64,000 nt of DNA, taken from NCBI GenBank assembly GCA_964019165.1, contig OZ025270.1:10210450-10274449 (forward strand), written 5' to 3'. Every line of letters begins with the position of its first letter. Positions within the stretch are counted from its first letter, which is position 1. Source of the DNA: Mastigias papua. Its lineage: Eukaryota > Cnidaria > Scyphozoa > Rhizostomeae > Mastigiidae. The notes beneath the pieces are model-generated. The model was given only the letters and a program-made list of their open reading frames with translations. It had not been told where the DNA came from and made no database searches. This document shows positions 12,236 through 23,874 of the stretch, in pieces. The position numbers and the translations under genes are program-made.

Positions 12236-12651
12236 CTGGTGTCCATATAAGTCGAAACGATCGGAAGGTTGCCTGCGATGCGTCGCTGGTGCCTGTGGCA
12301 GACACATGTTTCCATTTGAAATCAAATTCGGCAACTAAATCGGTAACCATGTACTTAAGTCTAGTAGAAAAGGCATTTGATTTGGAAATCTATTGCATTT
12401 TCAACTATGTCAATATGAAATCGAATTGACAATTGGAATTTCTGGCCGCTAGTGACGGAGAAATAGAACTGAGTTCTACTCTTCCGACCTTTTCAATTAC
12501 GGCTTGCGATGTTCCCGATGTGTCGCAAGCATCGCAAGCAACATTCGGATTAGTGTGTCCATTAGGAAAAAGACAGTGTGCGACAGATCTGGGATGGATC
12601 GGAGAAGCATCACTGGCAACCTTCCGATCGTTCTAGCGATATGGAAACCAG
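12236..12651. mobile_element. Non-autonomous DNA transposon (MITE-like) with inverted terminal repeats, 416 bp
   Basis: The left end CTGGTGTCCATATAAGTCG continues through 'aaacgatcggaaggttgcc'; the right end, read in reverse complement, starts CTGGTTTCCATATCGC and continues through 'agaacgatcggaaggttgcc'. That gives an imperfect terminal inverted repeat of about 38 bp. Further palindromic blocks on 'gcgatg/catcgc' lie inside. No transposase coding and no clear target duplication were seen. It sits at the outer edge of unit A. Confidence 0.7.
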
Positions 12652-12999
12652 GTTTATTTTGGCACGTGTTAGTACGATGTTTCTGGCAAATTTGTTTTAG
12701 TCTGATATGCCAGGGGAAGACAATGAGACCTATAGCAAAGTTGAGAAAGGAAGATAGCAAAAGGGAGATGGTTGCAATAAATGATGAATAGCAAGGGACC
12801 AAGTCATGATCCTTGGAGTATACCGTCATTTATGGTATTGATATTCAATTCAATACCAGTAACTATGCAAAATTTTATTCAATTGAATAAGATGAAGTGA
12901 AACCTTGAAGGCTCTCGTTGCTGTAATCCTTAGCAATTGAGGTTTGACATAGAATTTCGTGGTGGGTAGTATTGAAGGCTGTCTTTGAGTCAATGGATG

Positions 13000-13399
13000 T
13001 GTAGGATCGGAAGCTGGTTCCTATAGACTGCTTGTTGGTTCAGTGACCTCCTTCGTTGATCGGTGTTTGGCGTGTATCATGATTGAAAGTGCAGAGAACA
13101 CGGAGTCAGAGAGAGGAGGCAAAGTTGTTGACTGTATTCTGACTCAACTACACTGACAATACAGCACAGAGTACATAGACGTATACAGAAATAATAAGGT
13201 TAGGTGTTGAGCTGAGGTGAATATTTGTAAGCAAAGAAGATGGCAAAATAATGTGACCTAGTGGCTGTTTGTTTGTGTTGAATTAGAGGTGTGAATGGAT
13301 GACTGGTCAGATTTGCGGAATTGATTGTGGATGAATAGATGAGAAGGAAAATTGTCGAAATAAAAAATGGCCTAGGCTACAATGTTTACGTTCACTCCA
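13000..13399 (-). mobile_element. Solo LTR, copy 1 (400 bp) with 4-bp target duplication
   Basis: The block begins TGTAGGATC and ends CACTCCA, i.e. TG...CA on either strand, and is flanked by direct repeats GATG at 12996-12999 and 13400-13403. It is homologous in reverse complement to 42616-43064, sharing for example 'gtgaacgtaaacattgtagc', 'taggccattt' and 'ctctctgactccgtgttctc'. No internal retrotransposon sequence adjoins either copy. The minus orientation is set only relative to the second copy. A 4-bp target duplication fits Gypsy or BEL/Pao types. Confidence 0.75.
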
Positions 13400-13684
13400 G
13401 ATGCTAATCGCACTCTATTAGTCTATTAGGTTAGTGTGAGCTTTTCTGATCTTGTTACAAGGTAATGCAATACATTTTGTTTGTTCTGCGGAATGAGCTT
13501 CACATTCCGTATGAAGCTACATCCCATTGTTTCCTCATACTATCCTAGCAAATTGTTTAAGCCGTCCAACTATATTCATGATATTTTCAATATTTCGAGC
13601 ACTAGTGAGCACTACTGGGTCCGTATAATACCGTGATTCTAAACACCAAAACCCATTAACTTGTTTGAAGACATGATTCACAAT

Positions 13685-13850
13685 AGTGTTCAATTCTGGT
13701 GGGAGCATTAGTGGATTTTGAAAACATAATTGACACTAGAGCTGAAGTCTGGCAGCAACACTGGTGAGTTGTGAAAACTTGATTAAAACTAGTGCTCACT
13801 TTTGGCGGGAGCACTAGTGGACTTCTGAATAGTTGGCATCATCCAATAAT
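13685..13850. repeat. Degenerate short tandem repeat, about 50-60 bp period
   Basis: Three similar segments contain 'ctggtgggagcattagtgga' (about 13696), 'tctggcagcaacactggtga' (about 13748) and 'ttggcgggagcactagtgga' (about 13793), each followed by 'ttttgaaaac'/'ttgtgaaaac'/'cttctgaata'. The array sits just before the BEL/Pao relic and might belong to its leader; that is inference. Confidence 0.5.
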
Positions 13851-13859
13851 GATGAAGTC

Positions 13860-15470
13860 CCACCAGGGCAGGATTTCTTCAAACTCGAACAAGAAGGACG
13901 TAATATTACGATGCAAACTACACAAGCCCTTGTACGGATAGGTGGTAGTAGGAAGGTGAGATGCAAGGTATTGTTTGATTCATGAAGTCAGAGGTCGTCT
14001 ATATCCAGCTCTGTTGTGTCAATGTGCAATGATGTGAAGAAGTGATATAAGGAATGGCTAATGGTTAGTGAGTTTGGAGAAGAGCAAGTAGATCAAATGT
14101 ATTGCCATGGTCGTACTTTGGGGGTTGACCTCATTAAGGCGGGAGAGAAAGTCAATTTTGAGGCCACTGAAGTTCCAGTCATTTCAACAGGACTGAAAAA
14201 CAAGTATATTGAAAAAGTGAAAAATAGTTATCCTCATGTAGAGAAGCTGTGGTTCTCTGATGTATCTGATAGAGAAGTTTTAGAAGTGCATTTGTTGTTT
14301 GGTTCAGAATATTTGCGGTCATTTCACATGGAGAACATAGTTCGTGGAAAGTGTAGTGAGCCTGTCGCCATTGAAACTAAGTTAGACTATGTCTTGTCAG
14401 GACCATTAAAAGGTGTTGCTGAAGAAGAACGATTGCTAATGTTTATATAAATGACAGAGAAGAAGTCAAAGAAAGCTTAAACAAACTATGTGACTTAGAA
14501 ACAGTGAGTACAAAGGAAAGGTTAATTGACGATATCAGCTTTAACGGAAAAGGTACAGTTTAGGGTTGCCGTAGAAGGAAGGAATAGGAAATCCTGATCG
14601 GAATGAACACAACGCAATGAACAGAATGAAAGGATGAAAGGTCTTGAAGAGTAGTTACAGAAAAGTCCAGAAGCATTGAAGGAGTATGATAACATTTTTA
14701 AGGAGCAAGAAAGAGAAGGTATTATAGAATGATAGGTTACACCTCGTTGGACTATCGATAACACCGTTGTTGTATGATGTCTTTCTTAGACTAAGAGTGT
14801 ATAAGGTTGTTTTGATAGGTGATATACGAAAGGTGATTTTCTTGAGCATCGAAGTCCACTAACAATATAGAGACGCTTTACGAGTTTTCTGGATTGAAGG
14901 AGTAAATGATGGTGAGATTGAAAGGGCAGTGATTTATAGATCATGCAGAGTCATCTTTGGAGCAGGGCCCAGCCCATTCATATTATCTGTCGTACTGCAT
15001 CATCATATAAGCAGGTTCGCAGAAAACTATGCAATTATTTGCAGAGAAGCCGAAGAAAGGACTCTATGTAGACGATCTGATAACAGGCTGTTCCACTATA
15101 GATGAGGCATTTTTGCATTACTAGCTAACCATGGAAAGAATCAAGGAAGGTAGATTTCTTATGAGAAAATGGAAAATTAACGAACAAGAGCGTATAGAAA
15201 GAATAGAGAACGATCAAATGACACAAGTACGAGAAAGGGTTGAAGATATCAAAGAATCAGAGTTATCTATCTTAAAGGAAATGAGAAGGTATTAGGAATT
15301 AGTTGGGATAGATCAAGGGATACTCTCAAGACTTCAAAGGAATTTCAGCAAAATATGCGAGTCATGACAACATTACCAAAAGCACTTAAGGACTGTAAGA
15401 GGAGCATGGAATACTACGCTGCACAGGTAGATAGCATAATTCAGAATTACCTTACAACTCTAAAAGAGCT
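13860..15470 (+). pseudogene. BEL/Pao LTR retrotransposon pol relic (protease to reverse transcriptase)
   Basis: Near 13915-14000 the reading MQTTQALVRIGG...KVLFDS resembles the BEL/Pao protease region (normally DSGSQRSF; here a stop follows DS). The open stretch 14061-14450 includes 'GVDLIKAGEKVNFEATEVPV' and 'KLDYVLSGPLKG', the linker usual between protease and reverse transcriptase. Next come LQKSPEALKEYDNIFKEQ (about 14655-14710), 'FGAGPSPFILSVVLHHH' (about 14960-15005), and the catalytic box LYVDDLITGCSTIDEA (about 15061-15110). Several deletions, stops and frameshifts are present; gag, integrase and LTRs were not found. It lies between the head-to-head units A and B. Confidence 0.8.
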
Positions 15471-15566
15471 AAAGTAGTGTCAAGAACAATGACACAGCAA
15501 ATGATTTGCTGCAGTGGAAACAAAAGGAGAAAGCCAACTCCCTGTAATAGGATAAATTGGGCGAAA

Positions 15567-15985
15567 AGTCTGTTGGTACTACAGAACTTCACTATAGCAC
15601 GGAAAAGCGGGAACATTCTTTAGCATACTGAAAGCTTTTTTCCGTCCGACACTCGTCAGAGTACGAAACGTCGGATAACAACCGAAAGGTGAACCGAAAT
15701 ATATAGCCAGATGCGGGTGCACGTGATATAATGAATAATGCGTCTATTTGGCCCTATGATTGGCCAATTGGCACCTGTTCACCATTGTTTACTAGAAGAG
15801 TCCAAGTGAAAAAACGAACTCTTTTTGTTTACACAAGACTGGGTTTTGAATCTTAATGTAAACTGATTCCAAAACACCTAAATGAAAGGACGATCTTGCT
15901 TGCCCAACGATCCGAAAATTATCGTCTGTATATGTTTTGGCGCATTCTGGATTTGTAATAAGATGGTGTCCTATGTCCTATAAAT
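15567..15985. mobile_element. Insertion in unit B with a hammerhead-like motif
   Basis: Compared with unit A (about 12060-12100) about 420 bp are extra here, between 'gtaataggataaattgg' and 'tcctataaatttgatgcac'. Bases 15641-15675 can pair ccgac with gtcgg around an actc/gagt hairpin followed by CGAAAC, like the 3' half of a hammerhead ribozyme; the canonical CUGANGA box is not intact. The element type is not determined. Confidence 0.4.
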
Positions 15986-17473
15986 TTGATGCACAATGGT
16001 TTCCAGATTTAGAGTTGTGAAGGGAAATGCATCCTTCTCAAATCTTAATCCACACATGAATTCATGAGCCAATATGAATTTCAAAAAGAACTTTTTGAAG
16101 GTAAATGCTAACTTTCTTTAACGAAGTAAAATTCGTATTTATCGAAAGATAGGCTAAAACTAGTTTAATTGTACAGAGGTTTCACGAATCTTGCTTGAAC
16201 GTGTGAAAAAGCTGCTGTAGGCACATTATTCCTCAGATGAATGTGAAATTCCACGGGTATAAACATGTCTAAAGGCCAAAGATTTGTAAAGAGATTGCAA
16301 AGAATTCTTACAGAATGTTAGAAGCTAAATTCACGAAACACTCTAAAAGTTGAATGGCATCTTCGTAAGGGTTAATATTCCTCCTCTCTGTCAGTCAAGC
16401 TCCTTTTTACTGCGATATTACATATAAGATGTAGATTTCACGCAAACCTGTCCTGAATGTGGTTTGATAGTACTGAAGGATAAGCCATCATGACAAATTT
16501 TAGAGGAGTAATTTTTCTTTTAATACTAGCAGTATACTTATTTGATAGAAGTCTTAAAGGTTGTTATTATAGAAAGCTTAAGTTTTTCGTGGTAGATAGT
16601 TTGACTGTATGTAGATAGGAATAATTCTGTGAGCAACAAAAACAATTTCACATTTAGTGCCAGGGATACTGCAGCCAAACTATAGTATTAATGTTGCTGA
16701 TTCCGAGAATCACTTCGATGTTATCCGTTTAATCTTTAGTTTTTGAGACTTACAGTGAGAGCGATGTTTTCGAACTTGCAATATGAAAAACTGCATTCTT
16801 CTTGGCATTATGAAACAAAAACACTATCCATTGGAAGAAATAATCATGTCACAAACATCAGAACACCAAAGGAGATAAACGCTCAAGCTAACAATTTGCT
16901 CTTTCTGAACTTCTGAGGATACTTTACAGTCATACCCCCATTTAGTTTCAAGAAGTAATCTGCCATCATAAATGTGCACTATCACCCATTGTAGTGTTCA
17001 TTTGCTACATTTATATTCTGGTGAAATAGTTCTCCTTTCTCATGACTTCTATCACTACAGTGTTGTAGGAGTATATCTATGTAACAATGAAGATAATGTA
17101 CTGTTATTGGTTACAACTTAGTATGAAGAGAAGGGAAGATTATTGTCTTTTTGAACTAGCAGTGTGTCGAAGACATTATTGCCACTTTCTGTTTGTGTTC
17201 GAATCAGCTGGTCTTTTTTCTCTCAGTGCTAATCTTCAACCCCAGAAGCACAAAACTTTGCGCACAACGGTTGCTGACCAAGCAAGGAGTTCACCCTAGC
17301 ACACAAATACCGCAGGTAATCAAGACAAACGAGAGTCTATTTTATGGATTCTTCGCCCTGACAAAAGTAAACACCTTTCACTGCAACCATAGTCAATAAA
17401 AAAATGCCTATTTTCTATTGAACACGCAACAACCCATCGATCTAGCCTCGTTCCTTTTAAGGCCCGAAGCTAA

Positions 17474-18199
17474 AGCCTAGCGCATATTGCAGATTTTATC
17501 GGTGATACATGAGATTTTTGTCTTTGGACAAAATCTCTGGTTGCCGCGCACAGCATGCTTTTTGTCACAACTCACTCAAGAAACGATATGCTCCTGTTCA
17601 GCGTATTGTCGTTTATCATAGCTTCCATTTTGGCTGGAATAAGTATAAACACAAATTATGTATAGTTCCCGTATTACAATATACATATTTTGGAAAAAGG
17701 CCTAGTCTGTACGTACGTTATAAATTTAGCTTCTTGGCGATTTCCCCATAAGCAGCTGCTTTCTGACTTCTATCGCAGCAGTCCGGGTTTGATACAACAA
17801 ACAAACAAGGCCTGTCTTGCCACAACTTGATCCACAGATCTTCCTTATTCTGCGAGCAAACTGTATCTTTTCTAGTATCATTTTCCTCGTCCATTACTAG
17901 ATTTCCCTCAAGCATATTGTTTCCCATATGAGCTCATTATGTTTTGCAGTGCCGGAGTAGAGGTCGTAAGCTGATTGTTTAATCCAGTTTATCTCAAAGA
18001 TTTTTCTCTTCTACCACCACACACAGCCGATTTTTGTCTTTGACAGTCAAAGACGACAAAAATATCAAACATGTTTGATTTCAGAATCTTGTCTTTGACG
18101 ACAAAACGCTTTGGTCTTTGTTGACTACACAGCACGATTTTCGCTCACAGACAAGTATCTCATGTATCGCCGACTAAAATCTGCAGTGTGCCCTTGGCT
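17474..18199. mobile_element. Harbinger-like non-autonomous transposon with TAA target duplication, 726 bp
   Basis: The left end AGCCTAGCGCATATTGCAGA and the reverse complement of the right end AGCCAAGGGCACACTGCAGA form terminal inverted repeats that extend through 'ttttatcggtgatacatgaga' versus 'ttttagtcggcgatacatgaga'. TAA flanks both sides (17471-17473 and 18200-18202). Unit A gives the empty site with a single TAA (complement of about 10686, cgaagctaaggg). Internal 'gtctttgacgacaaaa' segments recur in both directions. Related elements are at 44121-44511 and 63820-64000. Confidence 0.8.
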
Positions 18200-18300
18200 T
18201 AAGAAAGCCATTAGAAGGAGGCATTAACTACCCAGCCAAATTATTTTTCACTAGTCAAACATACAGCTAGTAATAAAATTTCCTATCCCTTCCACAACTA

Positions 18301-19375
18301 CACTCCCATGGCAAAAGTACTCGAACATCTTGCCAAAAAATGGCGGCTTTCAGCGCCCAAAAGCTTTAATCTTTAAAGTTTATTTAACAAAATTACAACT
18401 CTATAGGGGCTTCCTTCATTTTAATTTTGGTGGGAAATTGTCGTCATGTCACAGAATAGGGCCATGTCTTCGAATAAGAAATTAAACGAAGTTTCAACAA
18501 TTTTGAAATTTACTGATGGGAAAATTGACGAAAGTGTTGAAGTAGTGTCATTAAATGCATGGAAAGTGATTTTAGGGAGGTAGAATAACAAAATACTTTA
18601 ATAGCACGCATTTTCCGAAGAACGAAGATGATATTTCGTTGCATATAGCGCCAAAAAATATTCGGCATAAGGCTCGCAGAATCATTTTGCCGAGTTGGTT
18701 CTCTCCACTCTCCATTCACCTATTATTGCTGTTTGTCCTTGAAACAATTTCAGATGAAAAATACGTGGTAATATCAATATGAATGCTATTTTAAAACTTC
18801 TCCTTTCACACCTACTATACAAGAACAGGCTTTAAATTTATTCTTGAGACAATTTTCAAAACACAAACGTGCCGAATACACCGTGAAAACTTTTCAGATA
18901 CGCCTATTCTCATTACTTTACACGCTTAGTTTATTTCACGTGCACGTAGAGTCTCCAAATACGCCTCGCCTGAAATTGGCTCATAAACTACAATCTTTTT
19001 CATCCATATGGACAGAGCTAGTTTATCAACAAATTTAATGCCACTGATAGGCCCAAAATATACCGCTTTAGAAACGCTAACATACCGTATTCTTCTTTCA
19101 AACATACTTGAATATATTGTTATTTGCTGCTCCATCTTACAAAATTTACTGGCCAAACATTTAACCGCCGTCCCTCATAACTTTCTTCAAATTTTTCATC
19201 GGTAGATTCTTATAGTGTTACAACTTTGCTTAAATTCCTACTTGACAACATGACAAATATTTTCCTGCCAAAATTAAGATAAAAGAGGCACCTACAGTGT
19301 GATAATTTTATACTGCAAATTTTGAAGCTTAGGCCCTTGGCACCTGAGAGCCGCCATCTTTTAGCAAATGGAGTG
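18301..19375. mobile_element. TA-inserting DNA transposon relic, 1,075 bp
   Basis: The left end CACTCCCATGGCAAAAG and the reverse complement of the right end CACTCCATTTGCTAAAAG are flanked by TA (18299-18300 and 19376-19377). The inverted repeats extend inward as imperfect homology (for example atggcggct, ttttaattttgg, gtcatgt) for about 150 bp. Units D (about 62765) and A (about 10600, complement) show the uninterrupted site 'acaactaaatcc' / 'ttaactaaactt'. No transposase coding was recognised. TA duplication fits the Tc1/mariner superfamily. Confidence 0.75.
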
Positions 19376-20590
19376 TAAATTCTAACATCAGCAATCATTC
19401 CATCAACGTTCTTCTAAGGGACAGGGCCACACGTCATTCTCTGTTTGTTTCTGGAGGCATGTCCAAATAACCCTTCTGACCTTGTTTACTGGCATGTGAA
19501 AAATTACACTGGTCAACAAATATTTTGGTGCCAAAATGCCAAAACTGTTATTTCACTGTCTAGTCTTCCATACAGTTTGGACAATTGGTAAAACATCAAC
19601 ATGATGATGTCGGGTAGATGAATGCTGTTTTAATACCTGATGCATTTTCAGTAGACAATGCTGGTGACTGGATTCTCAATCTGCCGGACACCAAACCGTC
19701 AAGATGACAAGGAATTCTGGAAAAACTAGCGAATTCTTGACCTTAAGTTCCATTTCACATTATTCCTAAGTCGACTGTGGAAATTTCAAATCCAAGATGG
19801 ACCGAATTTGCCTTTGTGATGACGTCACACCAACATCATTTAAAAACCTTGTAAAATGAGCTCATGCGATAATAGATATGCAATCTGGTCGAATTTAACA
19901 GACTGAGCAATTTTAAATTGAACTGAAACCTTTTGCCAGATCTATTTTGAAAGTTACACCTTGTTGGTGAGTAGGCGACCAATGGTAGGTGTTATTTTCC
20001 AATTAGAAACTCGTTAGAGAACAGCCAACGACTTTCTTGTTGCAAAAATATCCGAAAACATTTAAAGTTAAGGATTTTATGGTGATTTAGGGTTATAAAT
20101 GACGCCATAGAATCCAATATATGTCTATCTAGACATACTACATATGTAACATATTAGAAAGCGCGTTATAGATGCTGTAACTTCAGAACTGTCTATTTGT
20201 AAGCTGGCTTCTACATTTTCACCATAGGTCTCTTGAATTCTGTTGCAGAACTTTGTTTCCGCATAGCCTATACGTTTTTTCGCATATGTCGGTGCCACAT
20301 TGGTACCCAGTGCACTCCCTCTTCTTCTAACTTATATCTACTAGCATTAAACATAAGCTTGATGTTTTCTAGAACCAACATTATTCCTTCAAGCACCAAT
20401 TCCTCCTTTTCTACCCCGGTATAAATCTTATAGGGGTTATTAAAAAACGACGTCCGGCAAAAAAGTGAATGCTTAGACCCCCTCCCCCTTTTTCTGGTAT
20501 CGTCCGTAATCAGGGACACCTCTCCCCCTTGGACGTACATCTATTTCATACTAAAAACTATTTAAGCATCCATAAGTAAAAAATGTTCTC

Positions 20591-21796
20591 TACTGTGGCC
20601 CATAAGCGTCAGACAAAGCTCTCTTTTGAGTTGACACAAGTTCTTTTCACTGGACAAAACTTTCTTTTCACTGGACAAAAACTTTCTAATGAATAATCAA
20701 AAAATTCTTTTCACAGGACAAAACTTTCTTTTGACAAGGCAAAATTTTCCTTTAATTGGACAAGATTTACTTTTCACAAGACAAAACTTTATTTTCACTG
20801 GGAAAAACTTACTTTCCATTTGAATGATTTGCATACACCCTCTACAACGACATGCATTCTTTAACTTTTCAGTGCCCTACAATGAATGCATTTACGAAAT
20901 GTAACAACATTTATTTTCAAGAAAGTAAAACAATAGCCTGCTGTTGCTATGAAATTCTAAAAATGTTATTCAGATGAAACTGCTTGGACCACTGCGAACA
21001 TGCTCCTACACCAGGTATGGAACCATAGAACTTCAAGGAAGAGTTTGGACGAAAACATAGAGCTAGGAAACTTAGGTTTGGATTTCCCAGAATTTAGATA
21101 TGATGAGTTAATGCATCTTTTATGTTTTCAATATGCTTTATCCCAAGCCTTGGAGGAGAGCTTGTTTTGAAGTCACAACTTTGACTGGGGACTAATAAAA
21201 TATCTTGGCGAATGCCGAATACTTAGGTCATATGCAAACTGCTCAGGTAATTTACCAAAGAGGATCACCATTAATTCGGTTGTTTTTCTTGTTTACACAA
21301 ACACACTACCAATATGGAGCGTTTTGAGAACTGGCATACACATGGATTCGTCGGGAATGCGTATGGAAAAACAATAGTATTTTTGTTACTGAGATGGAGA
21401 ATATAAGCTTTCGAACAGTGTGATAACAATATACATTGGTGTTCTACTTTTTGGACATCAAATCTATTTCCATAATCCAGGGATATTGAGCTTCGTTTGA
21501 AACATGAAGCAAATAGACAATGGGCAGTGAGTGTGGGGCCGAATGCTGGCTCTTACCTGCCACCCATAACTGCATGATGGCTTTGGAGGCGTACTGACGA
21601 GGGCGCAAGCACGGGTCTTCTTACGGAAAGTACTGTCCAGTGACAGGAAAGTTTTGTCCAGTCAAAAGCAAGTGTTGCCTAGTCAAAAGAATGTTTTGTC
21701 CAGTGAAGAGAAAATTTTGTGCAGTCAAGAGAATGTTTCATCCAGTGAAAAGAAAAGTTTGAGAAAGTTTTGCCTGGCCCTTATCGGCCACCGTAG
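20591..21796. mobile_element. Foldback-type element with inverted minisatellite arms
   Basis: The left end CTACTGTGGCCCATAAGCG and reverse complement of the right end CTACGGTGGCCGATAAGGG form the terminal repeat. Immediately inside each end is an array of about 20-25-bp units built on 'ttttcactggacaaaactt' (20625-20825) or its complement 'aagttttgtccagtgaaaag' (21630-21770). The 800 bp between the arrays has no recognised coding. The open frame at 21654-21965 is simply the array plus flank. Confidence 0.7.
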
Positions 21797-22744
21797 AAAA
21801 CGGTTTGTTAACTGGCCACTTCTGAAGAGAACATACAAAGAACCGAACAAGTCATGTGATAATTCACTACTCGAGACTATGAAGTCAGTCTCTGTGAATG
21901 GCTGCCTCATAAAAGTTGCAATGTCCAAAACAGGCATTACGCTACTCGTTGCTATTTGGTCATGATGAGCTGCTGCTTCATCCTTTGTGACAGTCTTCAC
22001 TGTCATCTTTTTTGCCACCGTTATCCTGAAGTGCTGTCTTGTTAACACCCCCTCCCCTAAGCCCGAGTTTGTCCTATTTCACCAGATCTCCTCCCCTTAG
22101 CAAGGGGGAAAAATGTTTTGAGCCAATCAGCTCATTTGTTTACAGCCTCATTTACCAATCAAAACGCGTACAAGACAATAGAAATTTGAGAGAAGATGAT
22201 ATTTGATCAGTTTCAAAAACAAAGATGGCGTCACAGGCTTTTTGCTGTATAAAAAACACCTCACACGAAAATTTGGTGTTGCACGCGATATTTCTCTTTT
22301 TCGGGCAGATTTTTATATTTTCTGGTAGAAGGAAGATTCTTCTAAAATTCTACCGCTTCCCTTTTCAAAATATTACTGCAAACAGGAGATATCTGGTCCT
22401 ATAGTTAGCGGAATTTTTGCAGTATCTTCGCCTTGGACTCTCCTGACAGACGGGCCTTCCCCTTCCACGTTTCAAATGCATTCCACTACATTCTTCCTAA
22501 CAATCTCAAGATGACCTTAACACTATTTACTCATAGCAATGAAATACTTTGTGGCAAAGTGTTGTTGCGATTTACCGAGCCTGATACGGGACTCCTTCGT
22601 CCAAAAAAACTTTCGTCCTTCGCATTATACGTCACTGAACTTTTTTGGCGGGAAATTCAAGCTGTCGTCAGTCGGAAGTGAAAGTTCTCCAAATTATATA
22701 TATATAATTCATTCAAACAACGATATCCCTTCAGTACAATACAA

Positions 22745-23600
22745 CGTAAAAATCTAAAACTAAGAATATAAAATATTAATTAATTAATCTGATCTTCCAG
22801 GGAGTCGTTCTTGAGGGGGCTTGAATTAATTATCAAGGCTCATCAAATGCCTTTTCAGATGAATTTTAAATAGGTGCAGGGATGACAGTTCTCTGATATT
22901 AACTGGAATATCGTTCCAAACCTTAATGCCCGAGTAATGAAACCCTTTTTTAGTGAATTCAAGGTTTAGATTGGGAATATGGAGATCCCTATAATTCCTC
23001 GTATTATAATGTGATATAGAGCATCTCTGTTGGAACATATTCCACAGGCTTTCAGGGCATTGTTTGTTTACAATCTTATATACCATAACACAGCGATCAA
23101 AGCGAATAAGATTCTTAACGCTTAACCATTTTTTAGGCCACGGGTCCTTAAATCTTGCGCGCTCCATAATTGATAAGGCTCTGTTTTGGAGACGTTGAAG
23201 TGCTTGGAGTTCAGATGAAGAAATGCTACCCCATACTACGTTTCCGTAGCGTAGGTGACTCTCAAAGAGAGCGTGATATACATCACATAATTTTGATTGT
23301 GGAAGAACATCTTTAAGTTTTTTTAAAGATGATAAACCACCTGCTAACTTTCCTGTCAGTGATTTATATTGATCCTTCCATTTCAGCCCTTCATCGATAA
23401 TGACACCTAGAGACTTGGTTTTTTCCACACGTTTTATTTCGGAATCGTTGAGTTCGAGTGGAGGGAGGTCGTCAATTTCATTTATTCTTCGTTGATGACC
23501 AATAACCATAAATTCAGTTTTTTTCGGGTTTGCACTTAGTTTATTTACCCTCAACCAGTCACTGATATTTAACAGCTCTTTCTTTGTCATGCGTTATTAC
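22745..23600 (-). pseudogene. 5'-truncated LINE (CR1/L2-like), C-terminal ORF2, inside the Mutator-like element
   Basis: A single uninterrupted minus-strand frame (23590-22826, 254 codons) covers the end of the reverse transcriptase and the C-terminal region: ISDWLRVNKLSANPKKTEFM, TKSLGVIIDEGLKWKDQ, HLRYGNVVWGSI, LQALQRLQNRAL and FHYSGIKVWNDIPVNIRELS. The 3' end lies near 22745-22790 in an 'attaattaatta' run. Truncated at the 5' side within the reverse transcriptase, so inactive, but the open frame shows it is recent. The fragment at 50571-51248 is of the same family. Confidence 0.85.
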
Positions 23601-23622
23601 TCCGGTTCAGCCCTGAAACAGG

Positions 23623-23874
23623 ATGCCAAAATTCGCGAAAACGTGTCAAAACCCGTATCATAGCTCCTGGATTGAAAACGATGAAGGTAGTAAAGTTATT
23701 AATCTGAGAGCTCACGGACTTGGTAACGTTCTAAGAGTGTATAAATCTCTGGAAGCAGATAGAGGTGGAAGACCCCAGCACAATATCAACAGTTGCTGTT
23801 TGTGTCTACAGAATTTACTAAAGAAAGAGCAATTAAAATGTAACTTGACAACAGATGTGTCAAATAATACTTAA
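23623..23874 (+). CDS. Unrecognised 83-codon frame inside the Mutator-like element (possible captured gene fragment)
   Basis: Methionine-started frame ending at a stop, located between the LINE fragment and the right inverted repeat. Segments such as GGRPQHNINSCCLCLQNLL have a coding-like composition, but no family is recognised. Mutator-like elements without transposase often carry pieces of host genes, which is one explanation; the remnant of the element's own protein is another; chance is a third. No splice sites were assigned. Confidence 0.2.
   Translation: MPKFAKTCQNPYHSSWIENDEGSKVINLRAHGLGNVLRVYKSLEADRGGRPQHNINSCCLCLQNLLKKEQLKCNLTTDVSNNT

Larger units (their letters stand above)
15471..19708 (+). 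repeat. Duplicated upstream block, unit B (interrupted by three insertions)
   Basis: The plus strand matches the minus strand of 9841-12180 in order, beginning with 'aaagtagtgtcaagaa' (15471) and ending with 'ggtgactggattctcaatc' (19661-19680). The match is broken by extra DNA at 15567-15985, 17474-18199 and 18301-19375. After a 6.6-kb composite (19709-26300) the block resumes at 26305-26455. The unit B block leads toward a gene remnant at 28207, as blocks A and C lead to intact genes. Confidence 0.75.

Noticed and set aside
12433..12829. Overlapping open frames on both strands
   Set aside because: They lie in and beside the MITE at 12236-12651 and have no family similarity; palindromic DNA gives mirrored frames.
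21654..21965. 103-codon plus-strand frame beginning with Ser/Gln/Lys repeats
   Set aside because: The repetitive start is the minisatellite arm of the foldback element; the rest has no motif.
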